Shown: positions 8,718-17,281 of the stretch, one piece after another
How positions within the stretch are numbered: the first letter of the stretch is position 1
Layout: each line of letters opens with the position of its first letter
Assembly (NCBI GenBank): GCA_029247205.1
Contig: JAQWLT010000031.1
Coordinates: 1-64,000, forward strand
DNA length: 64,000 bases
DNA from: Phycisphaerales bacterium
GTDB taxonomy: Bacteria > Planctomycetota > Phycisphaerae > Phycisphaerales > SM1A02
Reading direction: 5' to 3'
Translations under genes and position numbers: made by a program
Notes under the pieces: model-generated
What the model saw: the letters and a program-made list of their open reading frames with translations, nothing else
Database searches by the model: none
Told to the model about the DNA's origin: nothing

Positions 8718-8887
8718 TGACCGTCTCCCTGCCGCCGTTGCCGTCTCTCTGCCAACTGCTGGCGAATGAAGAACACCAGCATGAAGGTACCCACAGCAAG
8801 TGTCAGGAACACGCCAAGTCCGAGCAACACCAATTCAGCAGTTGAGATGGCGCCAGCTTCTGGTAATGGTTCTAACGGCGCCATCAT
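8714..8887 (-). CDS. Small single-span membrane protein
   Basis: A 57-residue protein: about 18 N-terminal residues, one hydrophobic helix (LVLLGLGVFLTLAVGTFMLV) and a basic tail (RQQLAERRQRRQGDGQ), consistent with N-out/C-in topology. ATG at 8887 overlaps the upstream stop (ATGA), and the end overlaps the ATG of the HMG-CoA lyase gene. Both couplings favour this short start over one about 100 bases upstream. No family is recognised; size and topology resemble accessory subunits of membrane enzymes, but nothing more specific can be said. Confidence 0.65.
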   Translation of the reverse strand: MMAPLEPLPEAGAISTAELVLLGLGVFLTLAVGTFMLVFFIRQQLAERRQRRQGDGQ

Positions 8888-10077
8888 GACTGCGGCTCCT
8901 CGGACATGAGTTCGCGAACTTCTACGGGCACCAACTCGCCATCGGCCACCACCGAGACAACCGTTCCAGGCAACGCACTCGCCCAACGGATGGTGGCAAT
9001 TGCAACTGTAGACCCACCGCGGAGAGGCGCTGGCGCACTGGATGTCACGGCGCCGATTGGATCACCCGGCGAGGACTCATTCCCCGCAAACACTTGCCCG
9101 CCTGCGATCGGCAGACGTGTGTCTGGCATCGAAAGCATTCTCGCCACTTGTTTGGGGTGCCCGAGATTCTGCATGCGAGCGACGACCTCTTGGCCGGGGT
9201 AGCAGCCCTTTGTAAAGCTCACCCGGCTGTCCAACACGCCAGTCTCATGCGGAAGACTGGTTGAGCCAAAGTCGATATTCCACCATGGCGTTCCTGCCTC
9301 GACACGGGCCATATTAAAAGCGAACCAACCAACAGTGCGGCATGCTTCGCATGCCTTGCGGCCATGGTCATGTAGCTGCTGCCATACCGCAGGCAGCAAC
9401 CCTGTTGGGACATACATTCGAACGCCGGTTTCACTGGTCGTATCCAGCCGAGCAATGGCGCATAGAGCCTCGCCAAATGTAATGAGTTTGGACTCGCCAA
9501 CCTGCGGCAGCGAACCACCAGCAGACTTGAGCAACGCGCTCAGGCCCGGACCGTGTACTTCCACCACACTGCATTCTGGTGCAATTTGTACCTGTACATC
9601 TTCTGCAAAGATCACCGCCTCGACGGCTGCTGCCACTTGGTCAACATCACATCGATCGCAGTCAAGCAAGATCATGTCGTCTTTGGCGACCACAAGAAGG
9701 TCCGCGATGATGCGGCCAGTACGCTGCAGGAGAAATGCCGAGGCAACGTGGCCTGGCCGAAGATGCTTGAGTTCTTGAGTCAGCAAGCAACCGAGCAAGT
9801 CGAGTCGATCCGCGCCACTTAATTGAACCACGCCTCGCTGCGACGCATCAATCAGCCCAACTCCTCGACGAATCGCTGCGTACTCCAGTTCGACCGATCC
9901 CACACTTGCCAGCACGGTTGTCTCTACGGCACTGTCATCAGGGCCCCAGTGAATGTATTCTGGTTCGCCGCCCGCCAACTCCGCCCGATCAGCGCCTGGA
10001 CGATCAGCGCCACTGCGATCAATATCAGTGTGTGCCAAAGACGCTGCGAATTGGCGATGGTGCTCATGAAGCGGCAT
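8884..10077 (-). CDS. YgfZ/GcvT-fold folate-binding protein
   Basis: A 397-residue member of the aminomethyltransferase-fold (COG0354) family linked to tetrahydrofolate-dependent Fe-S cluster maintenance and tRNA modification. The YgfZ hallmark KGCYPGQEVVARMQNLGHPK is present, and the N-terminal part has RRGVGLIDASQRGVVQLSGAD, typical of the folate-binding barrel. ATG at 10077 (MPLHEHHRQF) is chosen because it overlaps the upstream gene end by only 14 bases; a start at 10170 would lie deep inside that gene. It is the second gene of the overlapping operon. It is not a glycine-cleavage T-protein, since it has the YgfZ cysteine motif. Confidence 0.85.
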   Translation of the reverse strand: MPLHEHHRQFAASLAHTDIDRSGADRPGADRAELAGGEPEYIHWGPDDSAVETTVLASVGSVELEYAAIRRGVGLIDASQRGVVQLSGADRLDLLGCLLTQELKHLRPGHVASAFLLQRTGRIIADLLVVAKDDMILLDCDRCDVDQVAAAVEAVIFAEDVQVQIAPECSVVEVHGPGLSALLKSAGGSLPQVGESKLITFGEALCAIARLDTTSETGVRMYVPTGLLPAVWQQLHDHGRKACEACRTVGWFAFNMARVEAGTPWWNIDFGSTSLPHETGVLDSRVSFTKGCYPGQEVVARMQNLGHPKQVARMLSMPDTRLPIAGGQVFAGNESSPGDPIGAVTSSAPAPLRGGSTVAIATIRWASALPGTVVSVVADGELVPVEVRELMSEEPQS

Positions 10078-10744
10078 GACGCACGCCTCCGGCAGCAAGG
10101 ATGAGTTGGCTGAAGAGCATCGCTCCAAGTGGTCCCTCGCCGCTGCGTTCGGGATGCCACTGCACGCCAACCCGAAAGGCCGCCGACTGATCTGCGATCG
10201 CCTCGATCACGCCATCGGAGGCGGTAGCCACGACATCGAACGATCCTGATGAACGCATCGCCTGGTGGTGCCTGCTGTGCACGCTTCCCACGCCAAGTGT
10301 CCCCGCCACATCATGCTGTTGACCACCAAGATGCATCTCGGCTGTTGGCCACGAGTCCGGCAGATGTTGATCAAGTTCACCACCAGCATCGAGCCCCATG
10401 AACTGCATGCCCAAGCATACGCCCAAGATGGGCATATCACGCTCACACGCTCGTCGGTACACCGCGAGGTCAAAGGCTTGTCGTAACTGCTCTACTTTTT
10501 GGGCACCAGGGTGGGTCGGCCGCCCCCACTCTTCCATGATTGGATCATCGCCCCCAGAGAGAATCAACCCATCACATGCCTCAAGGAGGGCTGGCACGGC
10601 CTCGAGCACAGGTGGCAGTACCACCGGAGTGCCGCCTGCTCGCACCACTGCAGCTGCATAGGCAGGTGAGAGTTTCATGCGACTGTCTGAGAGATCGGCT
10701 GTAATACCGATGATTGGGCCGGATTTCGGTCCAGATTGGGTCAT
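10064..10744 (-). CDS. Class I glutamine amidotransferase, gamma-glutamyl-GABA hydrolase family
   Basis: A 226-residue peptidase C26 protein, the family of PuuD, which hydrolyses gamma-glutamyl amides such as gamma-glutamyl-GABA. The opening IIGITADLSDSR, SGGDDPIMEEWG, the nucleophile in GVCLGMQF and the catalytic His-Glu of VQWHPERSGEG are all present. The start is ATG at 10744 with AGAAGGG about 11 bases upstream; an ATG at 10765 has no ribosome site. It is the first gene of the operon that continues with the YgfZ-like gene (14-base overlap). The natural substrate cannot be read from sequence. Confidence 0.82.
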   Translation of the reverse strand: MTQSGPKSGPIIGITADLSDSRMKLSPAYAAAVVRAGGTPVVLPPVLEAVPALLEACDGLILSGGDDPIMEEWGRPTHPGAQKVEQLRQAFDLAVYRRACERDMPILGVCLGMQFMGLDAGGELDQHLPDSWPTAEMHLGGQQHDVAGTLGVGSVHSRHHQAMRSSGSFDVVATASDGVIEAIADQSAAFRVGVQWHPERSGEGPLGAMLFSQLILAAGGVRHAAS

Positions 10745-10861
10745 GTTGGTCAAGTCCCTTCTCATAGCACGCTGATTCGGCTACCATTTCCGATTCGTCG
10801 CCTCGGACACGCTGTCCGGGGCTACTGACCCCCAGTATCCACGACGAGGATTGAATCCGCC

Positions 10862-11104
10862 ATGGCAGCAGTTCGAGGAAATAGGCGTTCCCGCCAAATC
10901 AAGATTGTCCACAAAGATCACAAGGGTAATCCCTGGGTCGACTACAAGGATGTCGAAGACTTGCGGCGACTGATGACACCCAACGGCAAGATCTACTCAC
11001 GCAAGCGTCTCGGCACTGGTGCCGCAGAGCAGCATCGTGTGAGTCAAGCCATCAAGCGTGCTCGGTTCATGGGCCTTCTGCCCTACACCAGCGGCACCCT
11101 GTAG
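10862..11104 (+). CDS. rpsR: 30S ribosomal protein S18
   Basis: An 80-residue small-subunit ribosomal protein with a basic start and the core VDYKDVEDLRRLMTPNGKI followed by SQAIKRARFMGLLPYTS, the conserved S18 end. It binds 16S rRNA in the platform next to S6. Here it stands alone, without rpsF, ssb or rplI, which usually flank it. GAGG lies 11 bases before the ATG. Divergent from the amidotransferase operon, so its promoter is within 10745-10861. Confidence 0.93.
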   Translation: MAAVRGNRRSRQIKIVHKDHKGNPWVDYKDVEDLRRLMTPNGKIYSRKRLGTGAAEQHRVSQAIKRARFMGLLPYTSGTL

Positions 11105-11132
11105 ACATCAGCACCCCACACGCCCAGTAAAC

Positions 11133-12488
11133 CTACTTCGCACCCATCAGCCTGCGAACAAGGTTGGCGACGCGCCGAAGACGCAGCCGTGTCCGAATAC
11201 GGCGAAGTGGTTCGTCATTCGGGTGAAGTGCAAACCCACGCTTCATCCATCCAGCAGCTTCAACGAGCCGATTGGCCTGGAGCGAGGCAAACGCCAAATT
11301 CGAGATCGATGCGATACATGCTGGGTCCGATCGCAGGATGCGACGACTCACACGCCTGCCGCCCGGCTGGTCTCCCGACAGATACCGGGCGCGGGCCAAC
11401 GGACGAAGGATCGATACATCATCCGAGCCAGCATGGTTTGCAACAAACTCCAACACAAATACCGCTTCAGCAAACAGCTCGGCGGACAACAACAATTGAC
11501 CTAATTTCAGCAAAGAATCAGCTGAGTCTCCCGCCAAGTCATTGGCCTTGGCGTCGCGAAGTCGCTGTACGTTCAGCACAAGCAATCGCTTAGCGTCGCC
11601 AACTTGGCCGAGTTGCAAAAGGCAGGCAGCCAAGTCGCGATCGCACTGCAGGTGTGTCCGGTCGAGGCGACGCACAAGTTGAAATGCAACCGCAGCCTGC
11701 TGGTAATGCCCTTGCGATGCGCAGGCAACGCCGAGTCGATAGTGCACATCTGGGTTGGCTGGGTCAGCATCGAGTACGCGTCTCAACACGTCCGCAGACT
11801 CTGGCTCCCGGCCAACGCGAGATAAAAGGTCAGCCCACGCAATGGCCACCTGTGCATCAACGGGTGACTCGCGGACCAGTTGTTCGTACAGCGGCAAAGC
11901 CACATCGAGTTGATCGGTTGCCACCAACACTTGGGCCAAATACTGTCGCGCTTCGCTATTGGCTGGCGCCATTCGAATTGCTTCCTCGAGGCACCACTTC
12001 GCCCGGTCCCATTCGCAACATTCAGCCAAGCTGCGAGCAATCGCCACCAGGCAGAGTCGGCTTCGTTCCTCTAAATGTAGTTCTGCGAGATAGAAACTTG
12101 TCTCCGCCTCGTCATGCTTGCCAGCGGCAGCTTGCACATCAATCAAACGAGCCCATGTGGCATCATCGGCAGGCTCGAGTCGCAACATGTGTTGCAGCCG
12201 CTCGGCAGCGCCATTCAGGTCTCCAAACCGGACACGTGCAGCGACGGTTGCATCGAGATACTCCCTTACACTGGGCTCGGCTTTGGCAGCGCAATCGAAT
12301 GAGACGATGGCCTCAGCGAGACGGCCAGACTCAGTCAGAATCATGCCCAACTGGTGGTGCCACTCTGCCTGATCCGAGTCAATTTCAATTGCCTGGCGTA
12401 GCGAGGCCTCAGCATCTGCGAGCTGGCCCGACTCGAACAGGTCCATCGCTGTGCGTGCGAGAGTTTCGGCATCCACCCAATCGCTCAT
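11133..12488 (-). CDS. TPR-repeat protein
   Basis: A 451-residue protein built mainly of tetratricopeptide repeats: helices such as AMDLFESGQLADAEASLRQA, LGMILTESGRLAEAIVSFD and LGVACASQGHYQQAAVAFQL recur at about 34-residue spacing from residue 10 to about 440. No signal peptide or catalytic domain is seen, so it is probably a cytoplasmic scaffold. ATG at 12488 follows AAGGAGCACGC, a good ribosome site; upstream ATGs at 12512 and 12536 lack one. Divergent from the HEAT lipoprotein gene. A related TPR protein lies at 39205-40608. Confidence 0.75.
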   Translation of the reverse strand: MSDWVDAETLARTAMDLFESGQLADAEASLRQAIEIDSDQAEWHHQLGMILTESGRLAEAIVSFDCAAKAEPSVREYLDATVAARVRFGDLNGAAERLQHMLRLEPADDATWARLIDVQAAAGKHDEAETSFYLAELHLEERSRLCLVAIARSLAECCEWDRAKWCLEEAIRMAPANSEARQYLAQVLVATDQLDVALPLYEQLVRESPVDAQVAIAWADLLSRVGREPESADVLRRVLDADPANPDVHYRLGVACASQGHYQQAAVAFQLVRRLDRTHLQCDRDLAACLLQLGQVGDAKRLLVLNVQRLRDAKANDLAGDSADSLLKLGQLLLSAELFAEAVFVLEFVANHAGSDDVSILRPLARARYLSGDQPGGRRVSRRILRSDPACIASISNLAFASLQANRLVEAAGWMKRGFALHPNDEPLRRIRTRLRLRRVANLVRRLMGAK

Positions 12489-12596
12489 GCGTGCTCCTTG
12501 ATGGGCTGTCATTGGCGTTGCGGCCAATTCGCCCAATTGCGAAGACGCAGTCTACAGCCGCGACGCCACCACAATGCATAGAATGCGAGCCTGACA

Positions 12597-14690
12597 ATGC
12601 CATATAAACGCGCAAGTCTGGTCCCCCTTCTCTTGTTGAGCTGTTCGTGCGCGTCGCTGCCCAGCCCTGGAGCCAATTCGAGCCTCGATCCGGTGCCTGC
12701 AGAGTTGGATGCTTCGAGTCAAAGGCGGCTCCAACTAGCCTCACTCATTCTTGCAAGTGACTCAGCCAACGTCGATCAGGCGGCCCGAACGGCCGCTGCC
12801 TCGGAGTTGGTATCGCTCTCGCTTCCCCAGTCCAGAGAAGTACTCATTGAAGCAATCCAAGGAGATCAGCTGGATGTGCTTCGAGCAGTTCTTGAAGCCA
12901 TGCTTGCCGCCGGCCCAATTGACCCGGCCATGCGGGGCCCACTGCTCATCCTGCTCCCTACATCACCCAGCGACGTACAAGACGTACTCGGTGAGTTGCT
13001 CGCTCGGCACGGCCAACTCGACAGCGGCACGCTCTCAGCCATTGGAGCCATCGCAAGCGATCAGGCATTGCCGCCCGAGGCACGCGTCGCCGCGATTCGA
13101 GCAATTGGATCGTTTCGCCATACACCAGCCAGTGCCGCCAGTTATCTCACTGCAGTGCTGCAACAACCCGAGCCAAACCCACCCGCTGTTGTGACTGCAG
13201 CAACTACGCAACTGTCACATCTCACCGGTCTTCCCAAGAATGAGAATGTCGAGCACTGGCTTCGTTGGTGGCAAGAAAATCGCGACCGGCCATCGGAACG
13301 CTGGTTAGAAGACACCGTCGATGCGCTCACTCGACAGGCAACGCGACAGGCACAAGACCTTGCCGCTGCCCAAGCCGATCGCGACCGCATGGCCGCTCGG
13401 CTCCTCGACACGATTCGTAGTTTTTGGCCCTTCCTAGCCATCGAACAGCAGCAAACAAGGCTCATTCCACTGCTCAATGATGAGCTTGCATCAGTCCGCC
13501 TATTCGGACTCGAGCGATTCGGCGTCCACCTACGGGACGGTCATAATGCTGAGGGAACCCAAGCCGCCGCCATGTCGCTCTTGCAAGACCCAGATCCGAC
13601 GGTTCGCAGAGCGGTTGCGTTGCTGCTTCCAGAACTCGATCCCACTGCCGCCAATGCTGCGGCGATCGCGCGGTTTGGAGAGGAACGCGACTCTGTCGTG
13701 TTGGTCGCCTTGCTACCGCGGGTGGCGACAGCCAAACCTGGGCTCCTCACGGCAGAGACGGTCGACCCATTGCTCAACAACCCTGAGGTTCGCGCAGCCG
13801 TCATCGATGCCCTCGGCACCGTGTTTGCAGATGCCGCACGGCGAGGCACACCGGAAGCAACGGCCTTGCTGCCGGTCGTCAGGCAGAGCTTTGTCACGAC
13901 ACCGACACCGCAATCGGGCCAAGTATTGGCACTAATCGGCACCGACGAAGATCTTGACATGCTCGAGACGCGCCTTGACGATGAGAACACCGCATGGCGA
14001 ACGTCGATCGCAAGTGCCATGTTTGCCCGTGGTGTGCATGCCCCGCTTCTTGCACGTGCCAACGATCCGGCGATTTACCCGGTCGCACTGCAAGCGGTGC
14101 AGCAAGTCACGGGCATCAACGGCGTGCTATCGCTCGCCACGATGAGCCCGCCCGAACAACACACCGCACTGTGGACACAGTCCTTGTTAGATGCCGCAGC
14201 CAATGTTCCGCCAGCTGATACGTTGGCCGCGGATGATGCCATCGCAGAAGTCGAGGCCATTTCAGCGGCCCAGCGGGTCGCATTGCTACGGGAGGCCTAT
14301 ACATCAGAGGACTTGCCCGAAGCCTATGTCGCTCCCATCGCTGCCCGGCTTGCACCGCTGGTACTGCTGACCGGCGATCCTCGAGCCGCCTACGGGCTAC
14401 TTGAGCAAGTCCCCGAAAGTCGGCTCACCGAGGAACTTCGACGACTCAAATTTGAGTCTGCTATTCGAGGAAGACTGTACGACGATGCCGCCACCGTCGA
14501 TGATGGTGCACTTGCCTGGATCGCCATGTACGAGTCGCTGCATGAGTCACAACCAGATGCGGCTGACTTGGTACGTACAGAGATTGTTCGCCGCTTCACC
14601 GAAGCACTTGACGATTCCATGCGAGAACGCCTTGGCGTCGCCGAAGACCCCATGATGGGTGATGCGAGCCAAGACACATCGCCCGAGTAA
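12597..14690 (+). CDS. HEAT-repeat lipoprotein
   Basis: A 697-residue exported protein. The N-terminus (basic MPYKR, LVPLLLLSCSCASL) is a lipoprotein signal with a possible lipobox at C16 (LLSC) or C18, so the mature protein should be membrane-anchored. The body is alpha-helical with HEAT-type repeats (for example AVALLLPELDP, AVIDALGTVFADAARRG, LIALIGTDEDLDM-like helices) and alanine/leucine-rich composition. No enzyme motif is seen. The stop lies 49 bases before fumC. Probably an envelope scaffold; the function is unknown. Confidence 0.72.
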   Translation: MPYKRASLVPLLLLSCSCASLPSPGANSSLDPVPAELDASSQRRLQLASLILASDSANVDQAARTAAASELVSLSLPQSREVLIEAIQGDQLDVLRAVLEAMLAAGPIDPAMRGPLLILLPTSPSDVQDVLGELLARHGQLDSGTLSAIGAIASDQALPPEARVAAIRAIGSFRHTPASAASYLTAVLQQPEPNPPAVVTAATTQLSHLTGLPKNENVEHWLRWWQENRDRPSERWLEDTVDALTRQATRQAQDLAAAQADRDRMAARLLDTIRSFWPFLAIEQQQTRLIPLLNDELASVRLFGLERFGVHLRDGHNAEGTQAAAMSLLQDPDPTVRRAVALLLPELDPTAANAAAIARFGEERDSVVLVALLPRVATAKPGLLTAETVDPLLNNPEVRAAVIDALGTVFADAARRGTPEATALLPVVRQSFVTTPTPQSGQVLALIGTDEDLDMLETRLDDENTAWRTSIASAMFARGVHAPLLARANDPAIYPVALQAVQQVTGINGVLSLATMSPPEQHTALWTQSLLDAAANVPPADTLAADDAIAEVEAISAAQRVALLREAYTSEDLPEAYVAPIAARLAPLVLLTGDPRAAYGLLEQVPESRLTEELRRLKFESAIRGRLYDDAATVDDGALAWIAMYESLHESQPDAADLVRTEIVRRFTEALDDSMRERLGVAEDPMMGDASQDTSPE

Positions 14691-14739
14691 TTCAACATCG
14701 CCGAACATTGATCGGCGTACTGATCACATGAGGACACCT

Positions 14740-16197
14740 ATGGCCACCAAGAAGACAACAAGGAACCCACGAATGCGTTCCGAACACGACTCCATGGGCG
14801 AAATGCAGGTGCCGGCCGACGTGCTCTACGGCGCATCAACACAGCGAGCAGTCCTCAACTTTCCCATATCAAGTCGGCCCGTTGGATGGGAGATGATTCG
14901 CGCCTTTGCAAGGCTCAAGCGATCCGCCGCCTACGCCAACCGTGAACTTGGAAAGCTGGACGCCCGTCGCACTAAGTTGATTGTCGCTGCATGTACCGAG
15001 ATCATGACTGCACTGACTGACCCCGCCACACGAGCTGGCATGATGCGCCACTTCCCCGTCGATACCTATCAGACAGGGTCTGGAACTTCGACCAATATGA
15101 ATGTCAATGAAGTTATCTCAAATATGGCATGCAAAGCTGCCGGCAAGCGAATTGGCGCACAAGATCCAGTACACCCCAATGACCATGTCAACATGGGGCA
15201 GTCATCCAACGACACATTCCCAACAGTCATGCAGGTTGCCGCAGCAGTCCACATGAAGGGAGTGATGATTCCATCGCTCCAAAAACTTGCGCGTGCACTT
15301 CACAGCAAGGCGAAAGCATTCGACGGCATCGTCAAGATCGGCCGAACACACCTACAAGATGCAACACCAATCAGGCTGGGGCAAGAGTTCAGCGGGTTCG
15401 CCTCGCAAATCGACAATGCTGTCGCTCGTGCGAAGTTGGCAATCGACGCAATTACCCCCCACCTGCCAATCGGCGGCACAGCGGTCGGAACAGGGATCAA
15501 CACCGATCCGAAGTTTGCCTCACTCATTGCCAAACGCCTGACAAAGGAAACGGGAATGCGGTTCCGCGAAGCAAAGAACCACTTCGAGGCCCAGGCAACA
15601 CGTGACTGCATGGTCGAGGCCCACGGGCACCTGCGAACGATCGGCGTCAGTCTGTCAAAGATCGCCAGCGACATTCGATTCATGGGATGTGGCCCCCGTT
15701 GTGGCATTCACGAGTTGGAACTACCTGCCGTGCAACCTGGGTCTTCAATCATGCCCGGAAAGGTCAACCCCGTCATGGTGGAGTCGGTGATGCAAGTCGC
15801 GATGAAAGTTGCTGGCAATGATGTCACCATTGGAATTGCTGGCATGGGTGGAACTGGATCACTGATGGAACTCAATCTTGCCATGCCCTTGCTTGCAGAG
15901 ACCGTTCTTGAAAGTATTGCATTGATCGGAAATGTCTCAGCCGTGTTCAGCGACAAATGCGTCAAGGGGCTGAAGCCTAATCGCAAAGAGATCGCAGCCA
16001 CTGTTGAACGAAGCTTGATGCTTGGAACAACGCTGGCCCCGGTCATCGGCTACAACGAGGCTTCCAAGATCGCCAAGGCTTGCTTCAAGTCAGGGCAAAC
16101 GATTCGCGAGTACTGCATTGAGCACGAGGTGCTGCCGGCGGATGAACTCGACAAGGTGCTGAACGTCATCGAGATGACACATCCGCATACAACTTAA
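14740..16197 (+). CDS. fumC: Class II fumarate hydratase
   Basis: A cytosolic homotetrameric iron-independent fumarase of the TCA cycle, interconverting fumarate and malate. Motifs: TGSGTSTNMNVNEVI, HPNDHVNMGQSSNDTFP, IGRTHLQDATPI and the superfamily signature GSSIMPGKVNP. Length 485 including a short lysine-rich N-terminal extension (MATKKTTRNPR). ATG at 14740 is chosen because GAGGA sits 5-6 bases upstream; ATG at 14728 overlaps that site. Aspartase is the main alternative in this superfamily, but the substrate-site sequence fits fumarase. The gene is convergent with the next one, 7 bases away. Confidence 0.92.
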   Translation: MATKKTTRNPRMRSEHDSMGEMQVPADVLYGASTQRAVLNFPISSRPVGWEMIRAFARLKRSAAYANRELGKLDARRTKLIVAACTEIMTALTDPATRAGMMRHFPVDTYQTGSGTSTNMNVNEVISNMACKAAGKRIGAQDPVHPNDHVNMGQSSNDTFPTVMQVAAAVHMKGVMIPSLQKLARALHSKAKAFDGIVKIGRTHLQDATPIRLGQEFSGFASQIDNAVARAKLAIDAITPHLPIGGTAVGTGINTDPKFASLIAKRLTKETGMRFREAKNHFEAQATRDCMVEAHGHLRTIGVSLSKIASDIRFMGCGPRCGIHELELPAVQPGSSIMPGKVNPVMVESVMQVAMKVAGNDVTIGIAGMGGTGSLMELNLAMPLLAETVLESIALIGNVSAVFSDKCVKGLKPNRKEIAATVERSLMLGTTLAPVIGYNEASKIAKACFKSGQTIREYCIEHEVLPADELDKVLNVIEMTHPHTT

Positions 16198-16204
16198 GAT
16201 CGCT

Positions 16205-16846
16205 CTATCGATCTGGCCACAATAGACTCGCCAGCGAGGCGATCGGCCAGGCTGGAATGCCTTGGGCATTCAGGATTTGCCGAAGCCCGTGGCCTCGCCC
16301 ATCCCATGAATCAGCAAGCCGTATTGACTCAACGCGGCTGTCGCCCTTGCAGCCCGCTGCAATGAGTGCACCAAAGCCAGTTGCCTCAATGACAATGGCG
16401 GAAGCATCGAGCATGTGGAGCAGTACCTCCAAGTCGCTCACCTCCAGAGGACCAAGCGAGCAGGCCCCGTCCGCACCATCGTGCCCTCGAAGGGTTGGAA
16501 TGAGAATGCGTGTATTGGATTGCGTCAGTTCGCTCGCTCGTGGCAGCATCGTGAGCGGCGCCTCGGCCCAGCCGTGAATGAGGACTACCACTGGCCCATT
16601 TCCGCTGCCTTGAATATCCATGACCGGCAGATCAAGCCCATCCCGCGTTCGCATGATCCAAGACGTGCCGGTGAGGCCAGCTGTATCAATATCAATCGGC
16701 TGCGCCGACGCAAGCGCACGCCCCGCTGCACCACCCCGAGGATGACGAGCGGCATGTATGAGCATCCAAGTTCCGCCCACCAGCCAGATCAACAGCGCAA
16801 TTCCAAACACAGCAAGCAGTGCCATCTCCCAATAGTACTCTTGCAC
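16205..16846 (-). CDS. Membrane-anchored alpha/beta-hydrolase-fold protein lacking the nucleophile
   Basis: A 213-residue protein with one N-terminal membrane helix (about residues 8-30) followed by an alpha/beta-hydrolase core: VVVLIHGWAEAP (oxyanion strand, HG at 91-92), ILIPTLRGHDGADG, then the strand-turn-helix VIEATGFGALIAAG. At the nucleophile elbow the GxSxG serine is replaced by glycine (A155-T-G157-F-G159). The protein also stops soon after the next strand, before the region where the catalytic histidine normally lies. It is probably not a hydrolase. Its start is only 15 bases from the divergent thioesterase start (an ATG at 16825 is an alternative). Confidence 0.62.
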   Translation of the reverse strand: MQEYYWEMALLAVFGIALLIWLVGGTWMLIHAARHPRGGAAGRALASAQPIDIDTAGLTGTSWIMRTRDGLDLPVMDIQGSGNGPVVVLIHGWAEAPLTMLPRASELTQSNTRILIPTLRGHDGADGACSLGPLEVSDLEVLLHMLDASAIVIEATGFGALIAAGCKGDSRVESIRLADSWDGRGHGLRQILNAQGIPAWPIASLASLLWPDR

Positions 16847-16861
16847 CTACCATGCCGCCCC

Positions 16862-17281
16862 ATGAAGCCATCACTTCAAATTGGCGAGATATGCGAGGTC
16901 CAGGTGCAGGTCACCGAAGACATGTGCCCCGCCTTCGATGGCATCATCGTGCACCACGTGTACTCGACCTGGTCGATGGCCCACCACATGGAACTCGCGG
17001 CCCGCAAGGTGCTCGCACCGCACCTCGAGGCAGATGAAGAGGGAATCGGTGGTCATCTCTCAATCGATCATGTTGCCCCCGCAATCGTTGGTACGAGCGT
17101 CTGTGTTCGTGCCGAGGCCATCTCTGTAGATGAATCAGGCGTGACTTGCGAGGTGACGGCGTGGCAGGGTGATACCCTGCTCGGTCGCGGGCGGCAGGTG
17201 CAGCGTGTGTTGCCCAAGTCGGTCCTTGCCAAGATCATCGACCGCGCCACTCGGCGCGATTCTTCGGAGCCTGCCCAGTGA
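16862..17281 (+). CDS. FlK-like hotdog-fold acyl-CoA thioesterase
   Basis: A 139-residue single hotdog-domain protein resembling fluoroacetyl-CoA thioesterase FlK: VYSTWSMAHHMELAARKVL, then EEGIGGHLSIDHVAPAIVG and a basic VLPKSVLAKII end. From memory of FlK, its triad is Thr42-Glu50-His76; here T36, E44 and H70 have the same spacing (8 and 26). It overlaps paaF by 4 bases, so it probably takes the place that PaaI occupies in proteobacterial paa operons, clearing dead-end aryl-acetyl-CoA thioesters. Substrate unproven. No clear ribosome site precedes ATG 16862, so it may be leaderless. Confidence 0.78.
   Translation: MKPSLQIGEICEVQVQVTEDMCPAFDGIIVHHVYSTWSMAHHMELAARKVLAPHLEADEEGIGGHLSIDHVAPAIVGTSVCVRAEAISVDESGVTCEVTAWQGDTLLGRGRQVQRVLPKSVLAKIIDRATRRDSSEPAQ

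Noticed and set aside
8714-8986. Longer 90-codon version of the small membrane protein
   Set aside because: The extra N-terminus lies within the YgfZ-like gene in another frame; the ATGA overlap at 8887 fits the coupling pattern of this operon.
16205-16214. Short hairpin between fumC and the hydrolase-fold gene as terminator
   Set aside because: The arms (AGATCG/CGATCT) are only 6 bases and there is no T-run on either strand.
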